Positions 57,957 to 64,000 of a DNA stretch of 64,000 nucleotides are shown here, in pieces. The notes under the pieces were generated by a model that saw only the letters and a program-made list of their open reading frames with translations, made no database searches and had not been told where the DNA came from. Position 1 is the first letter of the stretch; the number at the start of each line of letters is the position of its first letter. The DNA is taken from positions 1-64,000 of the forward strand of contig DASTVZ010000178.1 in NCBI GenBank assembly GCA_035758845.1, read 5' to 3'. Source of the DNA: JALZOC01 sp035758845. Its GTDB lineage: Bacteria > Acidobacteriota > Vicinamibacteria > Vicinamibacterales > 2-12-FULL-66-21. A program made the translations under genes and the position numbers.

Positions 57957-58943
57957 ATGACCGAAACCGCCCAGCCGCGGGGCGTCACCGTCGCAACGAT
58001 CCTTCGAGATGTCTCGGATTCCGGCGCTTTCGATCTCGAACTGCTTGCCGGGCACTCCGGGCTCGAACGGCTGATCACCATTCCGCACACGCAGAAAACG
58101 GGCCTCGCTCTCTCCGGGTTCGATGCCTACCTTCGTCCCGGCCGTGTGCTCGTGTTCGGCACGAGCGAAGTGCGATATCTCGAAACCCTGACCGCTGAGG
58201 AACGCGCCGTGGCCCTGCGACGAGTATTCAGCCACGAGCTTCCATGTCTGCTCGTCACCGGAGGCGCCTCGCCGCCCCCTGAAACCATCGCCGAAGCCGA
58301 CCGCGCCGCCGTGCCGCTGCTGCGGTCGCGAACGCCGACGCCGGAAGCCATCTCGAGACTTTCGTCAGTCCTCGATGCGCATCTCGCCGCGCGCGGTGTG
58401 GTCCACGGCGTCCTGATGGACATCCTCGGTCTTGGCGTGCTCGTGGTCGGCGAAAGCGGTATCGGAAAGAGTGAATGTGCGCTGGACCTGGTCGTCCGTG
58501 GCCACCGGCTTGTCGCCGACGACGTGGTCGAACTGCGATGCCGGGCGCAATCGTTCCTGATCGGAACATGTCCCGAGTTGACGCGGAACCACATGGAGAT
58601 TCGCGGGCTTGGGTTAATCAATGTGCAGGATCTCTTTGGCGTCGCATCGACGCGATCGTCGAAGCGCGTCGAACTGGTCGTCCAACTGGAACGATGGGAG
58701 CACGGCCGGGAATACGATCGCCTCGGCGTTGACGACGAATCCTACGAAACACTCGGCGTGCGCATTCCAATGATTCGGATGCCGGTCGCTCCAGGACGCA
58801 ACGTCGCGATTCTCGTCGAAGTGGCGGCGCGTAACCAACTGCTGCGCGTGCGCGGCCACCATGCGGCGCGCAAGCTCGTGACCCGCCTGAACGACCAGCT
58901 TGCCGGCCGCGGGCAGGATGTCGACATAGGAGAAGACCATTGA
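57957..58943 (+). CDS. hprK: HPr kinase/phosphorylase
   Basis: A 328-aa HprK/P that phosphorylates and dephosphorylates HPr at Ser46 in response to energy state. The N-terminal domain has TIPHTQKTGLALSGFDAYLRPGRVLVFGTSE. The C-terminal kinase has the P-loop GVLVVGESGIGKSECALDLVVRGHRLVADDVVEL (about residues 160-193), the capping EIRGLGLINVQDLFG motif and the closing VEVAARNQLLRVRGHHAARKLVTRLNDQL. TAGCAT lies 7 nt before the ATG, suggesting an internal leaderless start. It overlaps rapZ by one base (TGATG). Confidence 0.96.
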   Translation: MTETAQPRGVTVATILRDVSDSGAFDLELLAGHSGLERLITIPHTQKTGLALSGFDAYLRPGRVLVFGTSEVRYLETLTAEERAVALRRVFSHELPCLLVTGGASPPPETIAEADRAAVPLLRSRTPTPEAISRLSSVLDAHLAARGVVHGVLMDILGLGVLVVGESGIGKSECALDLVVRGHRLVADDVVELRCRAQSFLIGTCPELTRNHMEIRGLGLINVQDLFGVASTRSSKRVELVVQLERWEHGREYDRLGVDDESYETLGVRIPMIRMPVAPGRNVAILVEVAARNQLLRVRGHHAARKLVTRLNDQLAGRGQDVDIGEDH

Positions 58944-59857
58944 TGCGAGAGAAGCGCCACGCTGCGAGGCGCGCCGCTCGCACGGCGGTGACCTCCCGCT
59001 TCGTCGTGCTGACGGGTCTTTCCGGATCGGGAAAGTCGCAAGCGATCCGCGCGCTCGAGGATCTCGGCTACTTCTGCGTCGATAACCTGCCGGTGACGCT
59101 CTTGCCGATGCTCGCCGAACTCACGCTGAGGGCTGGGACGGAGATTTCCCGGGCTGCCGTTGTCGTCGACGTGCGCGAAGGGAAGATGCTGAAAGAGTTT
59201 CCGGGCGTCTACCGTCGCTTGAAGGCGCGGAAGAACCTGAATCCGGTCCTGATCTTCCTCGAGGCGGCGGAGCCTGCGCTCGTGCGGCGATTCAGCGAGA
59301 CGCGCCGGCCACACCCGCTGGCACCCGATCGATCGGCGATCGAAGGAATCCGGGAAGAGCGCGACGCCATGCGCGCCATTCGAAAGCTGGCCGATCACGT
59401 CATCGACACGACCGAGATGACGGTTCATGAACTGCGACATGTCTTCACCGGGGTGGCGGCCGGCAGCACCCCTGGATCGCAGCTTGTCGTCACGATTCTA
59501 AGCTTCGGGTTCAAGCACGGCATTCCCGTCGACTCGGATCTGCTTTTTGACGTGCGCTTTCTTCCCAATCCGCATTTCGTTCCCGCCCTGCGGCCCTATA
59601 CGGGACGAGATGCGGAAGTCGCTCGCTATCTCGATCGTTCCAGCGCCACCCACGAATTCCTGGATCACACACTCAATCTGCTGAAATTCCTGATTCCGCA
59701 GTACGCTCACGAAGGAAAGACGTATTTGACTATCGGGATCGGATGCACCGGCGGGCGCCATCGGTCGGTGGCGATCGCGGAGGCACTGAGAAAGGGACTC
59801 GCGGGGATTCCTGGCGTGCGTCTTCGGGTGAAGCATCGGGATATTGCGAATGAATAG
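58943..59857 (+). CDS. rapZ: RNase adapter protein RapZ
   Basis: A 304-aa RapZ/YvcJ. In E. coli it binds GlcN6P and steers RNase E to GlmZ; in other bacteria it is a P-loop nucleotide-binding regulator. The P-loop is VVLTGLSGSGKSQAIRALEDLGYFCVDNLPVTLLP (residues 21-55), and the C-terminal domain has FGFKHGIPVDSDLLFDVRFLPNPHFVPALRPYTG and IGIGCTGGRHRSVAIAEAL. The start is the ATG overlapping the hprK stop; an AGGAGA block precedes it. The hprK-rapZ-EIIA-HPr order is a common regulatory cluster. Confidence 0.96.
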   Translation: MREKRHAARRAARTAVTSRFVVLTGLSGSGKSQAIRALEDLGYFCVDNLPVTLLPMLAELTLRAGTEISRAAVVVDVREGKMLKEFPGVYRRLKARKNLNPVLIFLEAAEPALVRRFSETRRPHPLAPDRSAIEGIREERDAMRAIRKLADHVIDTTEMTVHELRHVFTGVAAGSTPGSQLVVTILSFGFKHGIPVDSDLLFDVRFLPNPHFVPALRPYTGRDAEVARYLDRSSATHEFLDHTLNLLKFLIPQYAHEGKTYLTIGIGCTGGRHRSVAIAEALRKGLAGIPGVRLRVKHRDIANE

Positions 59858-59879
59858 ACGTCGTCTAAGTGGGACAAGG

Positions 59880-59977
59880 CGCGCCACGGGCGCGCCCGCC
59901 GGAGCGGAGCGGGGCGTTGGGGCCCCGCGAGCGAAGGCGTGGGGGGTCCGCGGGGGCGAAGCCCCCCGGATCAGAAC
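59880..59977 (+). promoter_or_regulatory. Hairpin leader element, copy 3 (upstream of EIIA)
   Basis: A more diverged member of the leader family. Upstream GCGCGCC/GGGCGCGCC and GGGGCCCCGCGAGCG words precede GGGGGG (59,941-59,946). A stem at 59,947-59,970 follows (TCCG with a bulged C, then GGGGGC, loop GAA, GCCCCCCGGA), and 7 nt lead to the ATG. The loop is GAA with the same closing C-G as in copies 1 and 2, and the distance to the start is the same. Confidence 0.55.
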
Positions 59978-60409
59978 ATGAAGCTGGGCATTGTCGTCGT
60001 GACCCACGGCCAACTGGCGACCGAACTCGTCAATTCTGCTGAGATGATCGTCGGCGATCTGCCGCATTTCGCGGCGGTCTCCATCGGATGGCACGAGGAT
60101 GTCGACCACGCGCGAGAGGGGATCGGCGCCGCGATCGCTCGGGTTGGCGCGTCGGCCGGCGCGACTGACGAGGAGCCGGCCAAGGTACTCGTGCTGACTG
60201 ATATGTTCGGCGGGACGCCTGCGAACCTGGCGGTCACGTTCGTCAGCGAACATGTCGAGGTGATTACCGGGGTCAACCTGGCGATGTTGATTAAGCTCGC
60301 GCGGCCGCAGAAGTTCGCGGATCTCGCATCGCTCGCGCGCGACATGCGCGAGCATGGCCGGAACGCCATCTGGGTCGCCTCGGATCTGCTGAAGGGCGAG
60401 AAGGCGTGA
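59978..60409 (+). CDS. PTS system mannose-family EIIA component
   Basis: A 143-aa EIIA of the mannose family. The phosphorylated residue is His10 in MKLGIVVVTHGQLATELVNSAEMIVG, matching E. coli ManX; other family blocks are LTDMFGGTPANLA and EVITGVNLAMLIKLA. EIIA(Man) normally hands phosphate to EIIB for sugar uptake. No EIIB, EIIC or EIID gene is in the cluster, so it more likely acts as the output of a regulatory phosphorelay. The ATG at 59,978 starts the family N-terminus and follows the third hairpin leader. It overlaps the HPr gene (GTGA). Confidence 0.94.
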   Translation: MKLGIVVVTHGQLATELVNSAEMIVGDLPHFAAVSIGWHEDVDHAREGIGAAIARVGASAGATDEEPAKVLVLTDMFGGTPANLAVTFVSEHVEVITGVNLAMLIKLARPQKFADLASLARDMREHGRNAIWVASDLLKGEKA

Positions 60410-60681
60410 CACGATGTATGGTCACCATACTGAACCCACTCGGGCTTCATGCCCGCGCGGCGGCACGGTTCGTTCACGCCGCCAGTGGTTTCGCGTGCCG
60501 CATCAAGGTCGGCCGCGGTGGCCGCGAAGTTGACGGGAAAAGCATCATGGGACTGCTGCTGCTTGCTGCCGCGAAGGGCAGCGAAATCACGATATTGGCG
60601 GATGGACCAGACGAGGAGGCGGCCGTGGCGGCGCTCTGCGCGTTGATCGAGCGCGGTTTGGACGAAGCGCCATGCGTCTGA
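60406..60681 (+). CDS. ptsH: Phosphocarrier protein HPr
   Basis: A 91-aa HPr. His15 lies in NPLGLHARAAARFVHAA, and Ser46 in VDGKSIMGLLLLAAAKGSEI, exactly at the classical positions, so both EI-dependent His phosphorylation and HprK-dependent Ser phosphorylation should be possible. The GTG start overlaps the EIIA stop codon, and the stop overlaps the start of EI by 10 bp. The protein lies between EIIA and EI in the order expected for a relay. Confidence 0.96.
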   Translation: MTRCMVTILNPLGLHARAAARFVHAASGFACRIKVGRGGREVDGKSIMGLLLLAAAKGSEITILADGPDEEAAVAALCALIERGLDEAPCV

Positions 60682-62417
60682 CCGGCCTCGGCGTATCCCC
60701 CGGCATCGGCATCGGCAAAGCGCTCGTGCTGCGTCGCGGTGCGCGCGATTTCCGATTCCGCATTCCAGCCGCCCGGATCGAGCGCGAAATCGAACTGCTC
60801 GCCGAAGCGCGCGCTCGCTCACGCGAGCAACTGCAACAGATCCGGCAGCGGATCGCGCAATCGGCCGGTGTCGAGCACGCGTATCTGTTCGACGCGCAAC
60901 TGCTCATGCTCGACGATGCGATGTTGATCGACCGGGCGGTTGAAATCATTCGCACCGAACAGCTGAATGCGGGATCGGCGCTGGAACGCGCGTTTTCGGA
61001 GATCTCGGCGGTGTTCGATCAGGGTGAAGACGCGTATCTCAAAGAGCGACAGGGAGACGTCGGTGACGTCGTTGGCCGTCTCTGCATGAACCTTCGCACC
61101 GGAGGAGATCCGCTCGAGGTGTTCAAAGATCTCGAAGGCCCACTGGTGCTTGTCGCCGACGAGTTGACGCCTTCGGTGATCGCCCAGCTCGATTGGCAGC
61201 GTTTCTCGGCGTTTTTGACCGATGGCGGCAGCTGGACGTACCACACGGCGATTCTCGCCAGATCGATCCAGGTGCCGGCGGTGGCCGGCCTGCGCACCGC
61301 AAGCAGCGTGATTGCCCCGGGTGCTCTAATCGCCGTCGACGGCGCGAGTGGCGAGGTGTTCGTCGATCCGGATCCGGCGACGCTCGAGCACGTCCGGACA
61401 CGGCAGCAGCGCCGCGAAAAATTCGAACAGTCGCTCGACGAGTATCGGCGCCTGCCGCCAGTCACCGAAGATGGCGTTCAGATCCGGCTCGAAGCTAACG
61501 TCGAGTCTCCCGACGACGCGATGCGGGCGCGCGAGGCGGGCGCCGAGGGCATCGGCCTCTTCCGATCGGAGTTTCTGCTCGCGTGGGGCGGACACGCGGC
61601 GTTGACCGAAGAAACACAGTTCGCGGCCTACACGCGCCTCGTCGAGAGCATGGCGCCGGGCCGGGTCACGATCCGCACATTCGACATCAGTGAGGGGCAG
61701 CTGCCCGTCGACACGCCTGACGCCGATGGCGCGCGCGCGCCGCTTGGACTGCGCGGTGTCCGGCTGAGCCTGGCGATGGACGACGTGTTTCAGGCGCAGC
61801 TTCGCGCGTTGCTGCGCGCGGCGGCGCACGGACCTCTGCGGATCATGTTTCCGTTCGTGTCAGGCGTCGATGAACTTCGCGAGGCGCGCGCAGCCGTCGT
61901 GCGCGCCGCCGAGACTCTTCGCGCCCGCGGCATCGGCATACCTCCTGTGCCCATTGGCGTGATGATCGAGGTACCGTCGGCGGCAGTGACAGCCGATCTG
62001 CTCGCGGAGCACGCGGACTTCTTCAGCATCGGCACCAACGACCTCATTCAGTACTGCTTGGCGGTCGATCGCACCGACGAGCGGGTGTCCAATCTGTATG
62101 AACCGCTCCATCCTGCCATCGTGAGAATGCTTCGGCTCGTCGCGCGTGCGGCGCGCCGGCGCGGCATCCCGGTGTCGGTGTGCGGCGAGATGGCCGCCGA
62201 TCCGATCGTGCTGACACTGCTCGTGGGACTGGGTCTGACCGAATTCAGCATGGCGCCAACCGCCGTGCCTCTGGCCAAACAGGCGTTGCGCGGACTGAGC
62301 GCCGCCGAGGCGACACGAATGGCAGCCCGGACGCTGCGCGCACACACCGCGTCCGACGTCGAGAAGCTGCTGGCGGAATTCATGTCGACGCGAATGAAAG
62401 TAGGGCCGCGGCTGTAA
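60672..62417 (+). CDS. ptsI: PTS enzyme I (phosphoenolpyruvate-protein phosphotransferase)
   Basis: A 581-aa EI, which phosphorylates HPr from PEP. The N-terminal HPr-binding region starts MRLTGLGVSPGIGIGKALVL. The phosphohistidine is in DGGSWTYHTAILARSIQVPAVAGL (about residues 187-210). The C-terminal PEP-binding barrel has EGIGLFRSEFLL, PFVSGVDELREARAAV, GIPPVPIGVMIEVPSA, FFSIGTNDLIQYCLAVDRTDERVSNLYEP and the catalytic Cys in VSVCGEMAADP. Length is normal for EI, without the GAF domain of EI(Ntr). It overlaps HPr by 10 bp. Confidence 0.97.
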   Translation: MRLTGLGVSPGIGIGKALVLRRGARDFRFRIPAARIEREIELLAEARARSREQLQQIRQRIAQSAGVEHAYLFDAQLLMLDDAMLIDRAVEIIRTEQLNAGSALERAFSEISAVFDQGEDAYLKERQGDVGDVVGRLCMNLRTGGDPLEVFKDLEGPLVLVADELTPSVIAQLDWQRFSAFLTDGGSWTYHTAILARSIQVPAVAGLRTASSVIAPGALIAVDGASGEVFVDPDPATLEHVRTRQQRREKFEQSLDEYRRLPPVTEDGVQIRLEANVESPDDAMRAREAGAEGIGLFRSEFLLAWGGHAALTEETQFAAYTRLVESMAPGRVTIRTFDISEGQLPVDTPDADGARAPLGLRGVRLSLAMDDVFQAQLRALLRAAAHGPLRIMFPFVSGVDELREARAAVVRAAETLRARGIGIPPVPIGVMIEVPSAAVTADLLAEHADFFSIGTNDLIQYCLAVDRTDERVSNLYEPLHPAIVRMLRLVARAARRRGIPVSVCGEMAADPIVLTLLVGLGLTEFSMAPTAVPLAKQALRGLSAAEATRMAARTLRAHTASDVEKLLAEFMSTRMKVGPRL

Positions 62418-62426
62418 GGAGAACAT

Positions 62427-62780
62427 GTGCCTGAACAAGTGACAAAAGTCGATAAACCCTGGGGTTACGAACTGCATTGGGCCAAGACCGAGCGCTATGT
62501 CGGCAAGGTGATTCACATCAACGCTGGCCACGCGCTCAGCCTTCAGTACCACAATCAGAAGGATGAAACGATCTACCTGGCGTCCGGCCGGATGCTCTTT
62601 GAGATCAAAGAAGGCGATGAACTCGTCAAGCGCGAGATGAAGCCTGGCGACGCAGTCCACGTGACGCCGAAGACCGTCCACCGCATGACCGCGATTACCG
62701 ATTGCGATGTCTTCGAAGTTTCGACACCCGAACTTCACGACGTCGTCCGCCTCGAGGATCGCTACGGCCGTACGACGTAA
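62427..62780 (+). CDS. Single-domain cupin (mannose-6-phosphate isomerase type II-like)
   Basis: A 117-aa single-domain cupin, similar to the isomerase domain of type II mannose-6-phosphate isomerase/GDP-mannose pyrophosphorylase. The start KVDKPWGYELHWAKTERYVGKVIHINAGHALSLQYHNQKDETIYLASGRMLFEI carries the cupin His/Glu residues (Q-Y-H-N-x-K-D-E), and MKPGDAVHVTPKTVHRMTAITDCDVFEVSTPE the second motif. Free-standing versions may isomerise phosphosugars or bind metabolites. AAGGAGA precedes the GTG. It lies 9 bp after ptsI, so it is probably in the same operon, which may tie sugar phosphates to the relay. Confidence 0.85.
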   Translation: MPEQVTKVDKPWGYELHWAKTERYVGKVIHINAGHALSLQYHNQKDETIYLASGRMLFEIKEGDELVKREMKPGDAVHVTPKTVHRMTAITDCDVFEVSTPELHDVVRLEDRYGRTT

Positions 62781-62884
62781 TCACAACATTCGACACCGAT
62801 CGATGTGGCAGAAACCGCGCCGCCGATTGGTAAATATGTAGATTGACGCGAGAAACGCGCACGTCACACAATGGCGCGACTTTT

Positions 62885-62925
62885 GTTAATTGGTGAATTG
62901 GTGGATCGGTGAATTGGTGAGGCTT
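62885..62925. repeat. AATTGGTGAATTGGTGG-word repeat before ssb
   Basis: Tandem words TTAATTGGTGAATTGGTGG and ATCGGTGAATTGGTGAGG sit directly before ssb, with no opposite arm. The rest of the 147-bp gap shows nothing certain. Confidence 0.65.
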
Positions 62926-62927
62926 CG

Positions 62928-63359
62928 ATGGGCAGTGTGAACAAAGTAATCCTGGTTGGAAATCTCGGGCGCGATGCCGAGCTTCGTTATACGCCGGGCG
63001 GCGCACCGGTTGCGACTTTGAGCCTCGCGACAACGGAGATGTGGAACGACAAGGCCGGGCAGCGTCAGGAAAAAACCGAGTGGCACCGTGTCGTCCTCTG
63101 GGGAAAGACGGCCGAGAGCCTGAACGAATACCTGATGAAGGGAAAGCAGATCTACGTCGAAGGCAAGCTGCAGACGCGCGAGTGGACCGACAAGGACGGC
63201 ACGAAGCGTTACACGACGGAAATCCGCGGTGATCGGGTCGTGCTGCTCGGCGGCGGCGGAGGAGGTGCGCGTCAACAGCCTCGCGCGGCGGCAGCGCCGG
63301 CCGAGGAGCACATGGGGGAGCCCGTCTCCGAATTGACGGACGACGATATTCCGTTTTAA
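62928..63359 (+). CDS. ssb: Single-stranded DNA-binding protein
   Basis: A 143-aa SSB with the OB fold MGSVNKVILVGNLGRDAELRYTPGGAPVATLSLATTE and EKTEWHRVVLWGKTAESLNEYLMKGKQIYVEGKLQTREWTDKDGTKRYTTEIRGDRVVLLGG. A short Gly/Gln/Ala-rich linker and the acidic tip LTDDDIPF follow, the tail that recruits RecJ and other repair proteins. Length is normal. It converges with the cpoB-like gene. Confidence 0.97.
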   Translation: MGSVNKVILVGNLGRDAELRYTPGGAPVATLSLATTEMWNDKAGQRQEKTEWHRVVLWGKTAESLNEYLMKGKQIYVEGKLQTREWTDKDGTKRYTTEIRGDRVVLLGGGGGGARQQPRAAAAPAEEHMGEPVSELTDDDIPF

Positions 63360-63368
63360 CTGACCGAG

Positions 63369-64000
63369 CTACTTTCTATTCAGCGCGTCTAATCGCTGCT
63401 TCGCAAGGAAGGCCTCCGGCGCAGCGGGGTATTTCTGCATCACCGTCTCGAACGCACGGCGCGCGAGATCCGGTTGCTTCAGATCGTTGTAGGTGACACC
63501 AAGCTTGTAGTACGCGACCGGAATACTGTCGCTATTCGGGTAATTCGAAATCACCTTCTGATAGGCGTCGATCGCTTCGCGTTGTTTTCCCGCCCCGTAG
63601 TACGCATTGCCGATGTTCAGCTGTGCGTCGTCTGCCTTGTCCGACTTCGGAAAGCTCGCGATATACGCATTGAATCCCTGAATGGCAATGTCGAACTGCC
63701 CGCCCGCATAGTCGCTGTAGGCGTTGTCGTACATCCGCTGGGGCGAGATGAACGGCGCTGATCCAGGCGGTGTGGTTGGCACCGGCGCGGCTGCGGTTGG
63801 GGCGGCACCAGGCTCACCGGTGGGAGACGGTTCGGCTCCAGGAGCTGGCGGCGGAACCTGCGCCGTCGGCATCGACGACATCGCCTGCCGGACAGCCTCG
63901 AGCTCCTGCGACACCGTCGAGAGACGAACATTCGTATCGTCGGCTTTCTCGCGGAGCACTCTCACTCCATCTGCGACATTGTCGACTTGCAGCTTTTGAT
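63369..64000 (-). CDS. cpoB: Cell division coordinator CpoB/YbgF (Tol-Pal), 5' end outside window
   Basis: A partial gene that continues past the right edge; the first visible residues are QKLQVDNVADGVRVLREKADDTNVRLSTVSQELEAVRQ, part of the trimerising coiled coil of YbgF/CpoB. A Pro/Ala linker follows, then TPR repeats: ISPQRMYDNAYSDYAGGQFDIAIQGFNAYIASFPKS, AQLNIGNAYYGAGKQREAIDAYQKVISNYPNS, AYYKLGVTYNDLKQPDLARRAFETVMQKYPAAPEAFLAKQRL. CpoB links Tol-Pal and peptidoglycan synthesis at division. Other tol genes would be expected to the right. Confidence 0.88.
   Translation of the reverse strand, partial: QKLQVDNVADGVRVLREKADDTNVRLSTVSQELEAVRQAMSSMPTAQVPPPAPGAEPSPTGEPGAAPTAAAPVPTTPPGSAPFISPQRMYDNAYSDYAGGQFDIAIQGFNAYIASFPKSDKADDAQLNIGNAYYGAGKQREAIDAYQKVISNYPNSDSIPVAYYKLGVTYNDLKQPDLARRAFETVMQKYPAAPEAFLAKQRLDALNRK

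Overview
The window is GC-rich, densely coded bacterial chromosome. It carries Gram-negative envelope genes (an LptC/LptA-like protein, LptB, CpoB/YbgF, a protein with a predicted outer-membrane barrel) together with HPr kinase, RapZ, sigma-54, many secreted beta-propeller proteins and YCII, DUF305 and VPS10-like proteins. That combination best fits an Acidobacteriota chromosome, probably of the Vicinamibacteria type. This placement is inferred from gene content, not from a marker comparison. No phage, plasmid, insertion sequence or CRISPR array is visible.

Layout. Positions 1-15,400 hold accessory metabolism and small secreted proteins: a glycosyltransferase, a 5'-3' exonuclease, two YCII proteins, a PQQ-type propeller, an esterase, an MFS transporter, a DUF305/LVIVD operon, a YjhG-type sugar-acid dehydratase, a GlcD-type FAD oxidase, and a 77-aa protein behind a leader with an intrinsic terminator. 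Positions 15,500-26,900 hold a VPS10/BNR-repeat exoprotein, a uricase-family protein that seems to lack its catalytic residues, acylphosphatase, apt, tRNA-Arg(CCT), a TPR membrane protein, a cupin, a PilZ protein, a 962-aa TPR/sigma-54 activator and an agmatinase-family enzyme. Positions 27,100-34,200 are a minus-strand operon: mutS, an orphan peptide-binding lipoprotein, and a peptidase/propeller/outer-membrane-barrel fusion. Positions 34,300-44,700 hold tsaB-rimI, a YdcH-like protein, psd-pssA, an NtrY-like histidine kinase of about 1313 aa, a membrane protein with an aminotransferase, and another propeller.

From 44,771 to 63,359 every recognised gene is on the plus strand: guaA, dnaE, accA, recJ, lptC/A-like, lptB, rpoN, hpf, hprK, rapZ, EIIA(Man), HPr, EI, a cupin and ssb. 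The rpoN-to-EI block looks like a regulatory phosphotransfer system with no sugar permease: EI to HPr (His15) to EIIA (His10), with HprK acting on HPr Ser46. A partial cpoB gene runs off the right edge on the minus strand.

Two non-coding themes stand out. (1) Three unrelated genes (apt, the TPR protein and EIIA) have the same leader: a G-rich Shine-Dalgarno-like block, then a hairpin closed by a C-GAA-G loop, then 7-8 nt and the start codon. The hairpin may bridge a distant ribosome-binding site to the start codon. (2) Many intergenic gaps are filled by inverted repeats, each built from its own short word. One 11-bp family (GGGGTCAGACC) has entered coding sequence twice. Several genes also have a -10-like box 7-11 nt before a start codon with no Shine-Dalgarno, which suggests leaderless mRNAs.
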